From assembly GCF_003711515.1 (NCBI RefSeq), contig NW_021167083.1, positions 133,019 through 171,803 on the forward strand: a DNA stretch of 38,785 nt, written 5' to 3'. How positions within the stretch are numbered: position 1 is the stretch's first letter; each line of letters begins with the position of its first letter. Position numbers and translations under genes: made by a program. Below, piece by piece: positions 33,000 to 38,785 of this stretch. The notes below the pieces were generated by a model that ran no database searches, had not been told where the DNA came from, and worked only from the letters and a program-made list of their open reading frames with translations. This stretch comes from Sodiomyces alkalinus F11. Its lineage: Eukaryota > Ascomycota > Sordariomycetes > Glomerellales > Plectosphaerellaceae.

Positions 33000-34310
33000 A
33001 TGACAACTCAGCAAAGCCCCTCCGAAGAACAAGATCTTCGAAGACACAATATCCAGGCTGTCCATGTAAGTCTTCTCCCCTTGTATCATGCTGACAGGTT
33101 AGCAGGCCCTTCACGTATTTTCAGCTTCACGCCTATCTATCAGGAACGAGACGAAGACGATCACCCTTTTGCATGCCCCCGATCAGGGATGCTTCAACAA
33201 CTTCACTGGCTTCCCATCCACAATGGAACGATATGGAGATAACTAACATCTAGGATGTTCCCGTCCTCTTTCATGTTTCGAAACCCCTGACCGTCCCACG
33301 AAGGACTGGGCCAATGCCAATAAGACGGACAAAACCAGCCAGGTGAGTTCATCTCCCCTTTATCCTCTGCTAACGAGCTTTAAGCTAGAAGCTACCGAAG
33401 AAACAAATTCACCCTCCGCCCGTCTTGAAAGAATTCCGACGACTTCACTCATCCAGCTCTTTCGGACAGGTCAGGATTCCTCTGACAATTCCCATCAAAT
33501 GCCTACGAAGAACTAGGCCGACACTGATAAGACAAGCCAGTCACGTAAGTTCATTCCTTCCCCCCTCCTCTGCTAACAGCCTTTGATCTAGAAGCTACCG
33601 CAGAAACAAATTCGCCCTCCGCCCGCCATGAAACAATCCCAAGGTCTTCACTAAACCCGCTCTTTCGAACATGGGGCTAGGAAGGTGATTCTGACTCTCC
33701 AAGGCAGTTCAGCGGTCCTCGACTCCTCTGGTCATTCCACGAAGGACTAGATCGATATTTATAAGGCAAACTAAACCGGTGAGTTTATTTCTTCCCTTAC
33801 TCTCTGCTAACGACCCTTGATCCAGGGACCAGAACCAACCGAAGAAACAATTTCGCCTTCTATCCCGTCTTAAAAGAGTTGCAAGGACTTCACTAACCCA
33901 GCTCCATACAACATGGGAAAAGGCGCCTCTGACTCTCTAAGACAGCTCAGGAGTCCCCTGACAATCTCACGAAGAACCAGACTAATGCAAACAAGGCACA
34001 CCAAACCAGGCAGGTAAGTTTATTCCCCCCTTATCCTCTGCTAACAACATTTGATCTAGAACCGACCGAATAAACAGATTCGCCTCCTGTCTCGAAAGAA
34101 CTGCAAGAACTTCACTCATTGAGTTATCCACCATTTTGCCAACATGGGGCGAGCCACGCCTATATTTCCCGGGCTGTGGGGGGCTTTGAGGGAGGGAGGA
34201 TGCTGGAGGGGATGGGCTCGATGGGTTCAAAGGGGGATGGATATTCGGGACAAGAAATGATAGGGGCTGGGGGGAACACCTCGTCCCCCGGAACACAGAC
34301 AGTCACTTGA
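33000..34310 (+). pseudogene. decayed gene built of tandemly duplicated exon-intron units
   Basis: I do not recognise the protein. It begins with a plausible first exon, 33000-33065 (ACCATGAC context, MTTQQSPSEEQDLRRHNIQ), followed by a 40-nt intron and then repeated exons separated by four near-identical introns: 33343-33388, 33545-33591, 33779-33825 and 34014-34059. Each repeated exon starts with an E(A/P)T(E/A)E-type peptide (EATEETNSPSARLE in the second), has a TSL-type centre, and ends with TK(D/N)..(N/D)..K..(T)SQ (TKDWANANKTDKTSQ in the first). At one homologous codon the copies read TGG (33307), TAG (33514), TAG (33748) and CAG (33978), so at least two are interrupted. No continuous frame spans all exons. 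The last unit runs into a Gly/Met-rich tail (to a stop near 34310). Either the array is a pseudogene, or only some units are spliced in. Confidence 0.5.
33066..34160 (+). repeat. tandem array of about five exon-intron cassettes (203-234 bp units)
   Basis: Unit starts after each acceptor: about 33106, 33389, 33592, 33826 and 34060, giving spacings of 283 (divergent first unit), 203, 234 and 234 bp. Each intron is 46-47 nt with a GTGAGT or GTAAGT donor, a pyrimidine tract, CTCTGCTAAC branch point and a CTAG or CCAG acceptor; the introns align almost without gaps. Exon sequence is conserved but more diverged than the splice signals. The first intron (33066-33105) is a shorter relative. Confidence 0.9.
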
Positions 34311-34502
34311 ATGGATGCCCAACATGATCCCCTAAGCAAAGTCTCCTCGCAAGCGTAGCGGTAATGTTGACACGCAATCCTCTAGCTCTGATTTCAAGTT
34401 CTTTTTGTGAACAGATAAACTGGCTACCACGGGCAAGATGTTGAATTTTTCCTCCACATGTCGAGGGAACCCTTCCCTCGCGTCTTGAGTGTGACGGCCA
34501 CA

Positions 34503-36120
34503 TTACAAAAACCGACGGGCAAGCGCCTCCAGCTCATCCTGCTTATCAGAAAAGATATTGATGGCCTGTACCAATTTCTCTTCCGCTTTCCCCCTGCCGC
34601 TCCGCGTAAAGGCAATCCGGTACTCGCTCTCGTCGCCGCACCACGTCGCAAAGCCTCCAGCGTCCCACCTTTCCTGGGGGTCCGCCGCAAAGAACGCCCC
34701 GAGCTTGCCGTCCCAGTCTGCCGTCGGCTCTGCTGCCAGACCCTGGAGGAGGTGCGGGGATACGGTGACGTGCTGGATGCCGGCTAGCTGCATCACCTCG
34801 TCCACGGAGGTGAGACTGGCTGCCAAGACCTGCGTGCGGTGCGACTTGTCGACGTAGTGTCGTTGGGCGAGACGCGTCAAGTTGAAGGCCTTGTGTTGGT
34901 CGACGTATCTAACGTCCCCATCCCATGGTGCTCTTAGCCAGTGTCTTTTTATTTCTCTTTTTTTTTTTTTTTTGGGGGGGGGGGGGGTTGATCGTCAAAA
35001 AAATAGAGAATAGGGGGTCCCTGGGAAGGGAGGGTCCAAGTTGATACGTACCCAGGCTCAAAGTGGACTTTCAGTTCGTTCACATAAGGGGCAATGTAGG
35101 TACATCCGGCATGGGCAGCGAGTACGGCCTGTTCCATGCAGAACAGGGTGGTTGCCAGTGTCGCGATTGGAGGTGACCGTGATCCTTCCCCTGCCTCGAG
35201 TTCCCTGCAGGCCGCGATGCCCTCCCAAGTGGCAGGGATCTTGATGCATACCCTCTTGGTTTTGATGCTGGGGTCGATCTTCTTGAAAATCTCGACGATC
35301 CCTACAGGCGACAAGGCGCAGCTCGCATGGTTAGCTGCTTCCTAATCACCCTCATAACTTCATAAGAACGGAGATGCGAAGTCCTGGCTTGTGACTGTGA
35401 CTGTCATACTCTGAGCGTTGCGTCGCGTCTTCTCAGTTGAGTACGCCCACTTTGGATTTGTCTGGACATGCATGTAGTGGGTGACGTAGGGGGCGAACTG
35501 GATAACCAGGCGGACCATCTTTATCGCATTGTCTGTCAGCCCAGGCCAACTCTTAAGACCGGAAAGGGGCGGGCGTTGCAAGGGGAGAAAGGAGATAAAG
35601 GAGGGGGGAGAAAGAAAATACAGTAAAAAGAATACAATAAGTTCAAAGGCGTACGTACCATGACTTCAACGGCCAGAGTCGCGAGGTCGACCTCAGGCCA
35701 GGCGGCATGAAGCCAAGTCCTGGCATCCTCCGTAGCCCGTCGAAGAAGCTCCTCATATTGAAGTTTGCCTTCGGGAGTAGTCTTGGTCAACTCGCCAAGG
35801 GCGATGGCCTTGAGGGTTCTTCAGTTAGCGAGAGGAATGATGATAATCTCGGGTTGAGTTGCGGGATGCCCCATGAGATTGTCTCTGGTCGTGGCCGGGC
35901 CGGAATTACCTGGTTAGAGGTCACATCCCTAAAAGGACCCAGATCCTTGGCAACTGAAAAGAGTCAGCTCATCAGCTTTAAACAGAGCGGGCTTGCGTTT
36001 ATCGGCTTCTCGGGGAGCAATTCATGTTTTACCTTGAACATCAAGCGTGTCACAGGAGACCTCACTGACGTTCCGAAGACTGTCTAGCAGAGTAACGTGA
36101 ACGTGTTCTATGGACTCCAT
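34503..36120 (-). CDS. transaldolase-family class I aldolase, divergent fungal paralogue
   Basis: Six exons (36120-36033, 35953-35910, 35808-35659, 35551-35410, 35301-35052, 34908-34503) give 359 residues; all junctions are GT..AG and in phase. Canonical transaldolase moves a three-carbon dihydroxyacetone unit in the cytosolic pentose phosphate pathway. The Schiff-base lysine is K162 in IKIPATWEG (TalB K132). D24, T41 and N43 match TalB D17, T33 and N35, and T192 matches T156. Other positions differ: Q124 stands for E96, L190 for N154 and Y214 (in IAPYV) for F178. These are the residues found in fructose-6-phosphate aldolase. An extra loop (about 178-186, AGEGSRSPP) separates K162 from the next strand. 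The last intron contains C14-A16 on the coding strand. The gene is divergent from FEN1 across 1.3 kb. It is not the housekeeping transaldolase; a role in secondary or sugar metabolism is inference. Confidence 0.92.
34958..34987. repeat. T16-G14 homopolymer pair in a transaldolase intron
   Basis: Sixteen T followed directly by fourteen G on the plus strand, in the last intron of the transaldolase paralogue (34909-35051). It reads C14-A16 in the transcript. Length is likely variable and may affect sequencing accuracy or splicing. Confidence 0.9.
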
Positions 36121-37438
36121 CGTTGTGGTTTCACCACCTAGAAGCTAGGTTAGGGATGCCTGATCACACGTGGGTAGGAATGTCAGCCTTAACTCTCACT
36201 ACGCCGAAGGACAGTCGGTAGACGAGCAAATCCCCATATTACGGTGTTGTGGAAAATGAAGTGGGAAATTCTTCGGTGCGCCAACGTCGGGGCTGACACT
36301 TAATTATCGATCCTCGCCGCTCGCCTACATATGCGTGTACGTCACAGAGTTCTAGACCGGGGACTCGGGGAGTCGGGGTGCGTCGGGTCGAAGCACATAT
36401 GCAGAAGGGGAGGGAAATGTGGCAATCCGTCCTGGTGGCTGTATTTGACTGGGCGCTTTTTTTTTTTTTTTTTCGTGGCCGGGGTGGGATTCACATCCAG
36501 TGAAAAAGATGGACCAGAGACAACCGTTTGTCTGTTTGGTAGGGAGGACGGAACTACGGATAGAGTATAGTAGATCAGCGTCATTATTCATATCGTCACC
36601 ATCTTGGCAATCATCGCAAACCCCCTCCCTCATTAGGGTCCGTTAGGGCTGCCTAGTCAGCAGCTCAGAAGCGCTACGACCGGACGTTTCGTTAAAAGAT
36701 TCCCGAGTAGAGACTCGACTCCAGCGACAAAGTTCCATCATCCTTCGAGAACCCGTCGATCATACGGAGTCGATCATTCTTTCGGCTAGAAGGCAGCGTT
36801 CGTTCGGCCGGTTCATATCTATTTCGTTTCCAGACACATCATATGGTAATGCCGATTGATGGAATATAAGCGTTCCTTCCATCTTCTGAAAGCTGGCGTT
36901 CCTCTTCATATCCTCAGTTCGAAGAATCGGGGAAGACGACTCGAGGAATGAGGAATGTTGGGCGCCAGAGTGAAGGCCGAGATATTAAGAGAGAACGGGT
37001 GGAGGGGGTGGAGCGGGTGGAGCGGGGTCACGTGTATTCGGTACCAGTCAAAGAAATTCTCTGTCACCAGCTGCGACCGGATGGAAGCCTTAAGGTCACT
37101 AAACCCCGAGGAAGGCCCCACTCTCGTGGGGTTGTCTCGCGTGTCTCTCGCGTCATAATGTCCACACTTTAATGTGAAGTCGCGGGAAGCTGCTTCCAGC
37201 GCGTCAAGCTTGCCCGCCCTCTTTCTTCCATGTGCCACTGCGTCAACTGACGACTTTCTATAACCACCACCAGCTGCCAAAGCCCAAAAAGGCAAAAATT
37301 ACAGATAATTTTGTCTCTTCCTGAAATATCTCCTGCCCTAGGTTCCACAGCAGAAAACCGATCCTTTTGCTCTGAGGTCAATCTGCCCCAAGGTGCACGA
37401 AGCCACAAACATCGGCCAATCCGCACATCCGCATCACC
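36121..37438. other. divergent intergenic region between the transaldolase paralogue and FEN1
   Basis: Holds both promoters. Features seen: a run of 17 T at 36457-36473; GGGTGGAG-type short repeats near 36998-37025; and, 250-300 bp before the FEN1 start, CTCGCGT twice (near 37136 and 37148) and CGCGGGAAG (near 37181). The latter resemble cell-cycle (MCB/E2F-like) words expected at a replication gene. No gene is supported within. Confidence 0.5.
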
Positions 37439-38747
37439 ATGGGCATCAAAGGCCTCTACCAAGTCCTCAAGGAGGAGGCACCCGACGCCATCAAAGAAGG
37501 CGAGATCAAGAACCAATTCGGCCGCAAAGTGGCCATCGACGCCTCCATGAGCATTTACTCCTTCCTCATCGCCGTGCGCTCCGACGGCCAGCAGCTGATG
37601 AACGAGTCGGGCGAGACGACCTCCCACCTGATGGGCATGTTCTACCGCACCCTCCGCATGGTCGACAACGGCATCAAGCCGCTCTACGTCTTCGACGGCG
37701 CGCCCCCGAAGCTCAAGTCGGGCGAGCTGGCGAAGCGGTTCCAGCGCAAGCAGGAGGCCCGCGAGGACCTGGAGGAGGCCAAGGAGACCGGCACGGCCGA
37801 GGACGTCGAGAAGTTCTCGCGCCGCACCGTCCGCGTCACGCGCCAGCACAACGCCGAGTGCCAGCAGCTCCTCAAGCTCATGGGCATCCCGTACATCATC
37901 GCCCCCACCGAGGCCGAGGCCCAGTGCGCCGTCCTGGCCCGCGCCAACAAGGTCTACGCCGCCGCCAGCGAGGACATGGATACCTTGACTTTTGACTCGC
38001 CCATCTTGCTCCGGCACCTTACCTACAGCGAGCAACGCAAGGAGCCCATTCAGGAGATTCACTTGTCCAAAGTCCTAGAGGGAATGGGAATGGATCGCAA
38101 ACAGGTATGTTTCCTTTTTCCTCTTTCTTTTCCCTGATTCTCTTATTTCTTTCTTTCTTTCTTTCGCTTTCTTCCGGGTTTTTTTTTTTCGGCCTGCTGG
38201 GACTATGTCTAACGAGGCCCCAATATAGTTCGTCGATCTGTGCATACTACTCGGCTGCGACTACCTCGACCCCATCCCCAAAGTCGGCCCAAGCACAGCA
38301 TTGAAGCTGATCCGCGAACACAAGACGCTCGAAGGCGTAGTGGACTACATCAAGAACGACCCCAAGCAAAAATACACGCTGCCCGACGACTGGCCATTCG
38401 CCGACGCCCGGGAACTCTTCCTCAACCCGGACGTGCGGCCGGCAGACCACCCCGACTGCGACTTCAAGTGGGAGAAGCCGGACACGGAGGGGCTCGTGAA
38501 GTACCTCGTGGTGGAGAAGGGTTTCTCGGAGGACCGGGTGCGGAACGGCGCGGCGCGGTTGGAGAAGAACGTCAAGGGAACACAGCAAAGCCGGCTGGAC
38601 GGGTTCTTCAAGACGCTCCCCAAGACGGAGGCGGAGAAGGCGGCGCACAAGCGCAAGCTGGAAGAGAAGCAAGAGGAGAAGAAGAAGAAACAGAAGCTGG
38701 AGAAGAAGGAAAAGGCACAGGCTAGGGCCAAGCCACGGGGTACATGA
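37439..38747 (+). CDS. FEN1: flap endonuclease 1 (FEN1/Rad27)
   Basis: Structure-specific 5' nuclease that removes RNA-primer flaps during Okazaki fragment maturation and acts in long-patch base excision repair, in the nucleus with PCNA. Two exons, 37439-38104 and 38229-38747, with a 124-nt intron, give 394 residues, the normal length. The N-terminal XPG domain starts MGIKGL, as the free N-terminus requires. All metal ligands are present: D34, D86 (VFDG), E158 and E160 (PTEAEAQ), D179 and D181 (EDMDTLTFD) and D233 (GCDYLDP). The helix-two-turn-helix region ([10 protein letters not shown]) follows. A PCNA-interacting box QSRLDGFF lies at 342-349, followed by a highly basic Lys/Glu-rich tail. 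The start is the only ATG that preserves the family N-terminus. The gene is complete and ends 38 bp before the window edge. Confidence 0.98.
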
Positions 38748-38785
38748 GTAGTTGTTTTGACTGCAATGTCGTGTATCCCCCCCCC
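38748..38785 (+). other. start of the FEN1 3' region, ending in a C run
   Basis: Thirty-eight bases after the FEN1 stop, ending in a run of at least nine C at the window edge. Too short to interpret. Confidence 0.7.

Noticed and set aside
33000..33242. 80-codon continuous frame from the ATG at 33000, read without splicing
   Set aside because: The GTAAGT at 33066 and its similarity to the later introns make splicing more likely, so this frame was not taken as the product.
37169..38062. 297-codon minus-strand frame opposite FEN1
   Set aside because: Antisense shadow produced by strong third-position GC bias in FEN1; composed of Leu/Ala/Gly/Asp low-complexity sequence.
1..38785. CRISPR arrays, bacterial operons, riboswitches or prophage
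   Set aside because: No spaced direct repeats of the CRISPR type, no ribosome-binding-site-led gene strings, and clear spliceosomal introns throughout.

Overview
The window is nuclear DNA from a filamentous ascomycete, most likely a Sordariomycete. The basis is short introns (about 40-145 nt, one of 275 nt) with GTRNGT donors, CTAAC/CTGAC branch points and YAG acceptors; C/T-rich leaders before start codons; a fungal gene set; and two copia retrotransposons mutated mainly by CpA-to-TpA (and TpG-to-TpA) transitions, the signature of repeat-induced point mutation (RIP). No operon, CRISPR array or bacterial feature is present. The genus cannot be named from sequence alone.

Layout. 1-12868 is a gene-bearing arm: linker histone H1 (4220-5316, +), a proline-rich NPF-motif protein of probable endocytic/actin role (7120-8856, +), and a two-exon arylamine N-acetyltransferase (9411-10393, -), separated by long intergenic stretches. 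12874-25841 is one nested transposon block. The outer copia element has 196-bp TG..CA LTRs and a perfect 5-bp target duplication (CTTCC). A second, younger copia element in the opposite orientation (17572 to about 23268) interrupts its reverse transcriptase, and an 840-bp assembly gap lies inside the inner element. 25847-38785 is the second gene arm: a secreted choice-of-anchor B/LVIVD-repeat protein (26420-28554, +), a small secreted RNase T1/N1-fold protein lacking the catalytic glutamate (31586-32047, +), a decayed locus made of tandemly duplicated exon-intron units (33000-34310, +), a divergent transaldolase paralogue (34503-36120, -), and flap endonuclease FEN1 (37439-38747, +), which is divergent from the transaldolase across 1.3 kb.

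The genes do not form a pathway. H1 and FEN1 are nuclear housekeeping genes. The N-acetyltransferase, secreted repeat protein, RNase-like protein and transaldolase paralogue are accessory functions typical of a plant- or substrate-associated fungus, and three of these four flank the transposon block or the decayed repeat locus.

Most worth a second look: (1) the tandem exon-intron array at 33066-34160, where splice donors, branch points and acceptors are copied in each ~203-234 bp unit; (2) the transaldolase paralogue, whose active-site substitutions match those of fructose-6-phosphate aldolase; (3) the RNase T1-like protein with Glu58 replaced by Leu; (4) a decayed antisense reading frame in the 3' internal region of the outer copia element; (5) the mirror-image RIP pattern in the two outer LTRs; and (6) primer-binding sites in both copia elements that match the anticodon arm of initiator tRNA-Met.
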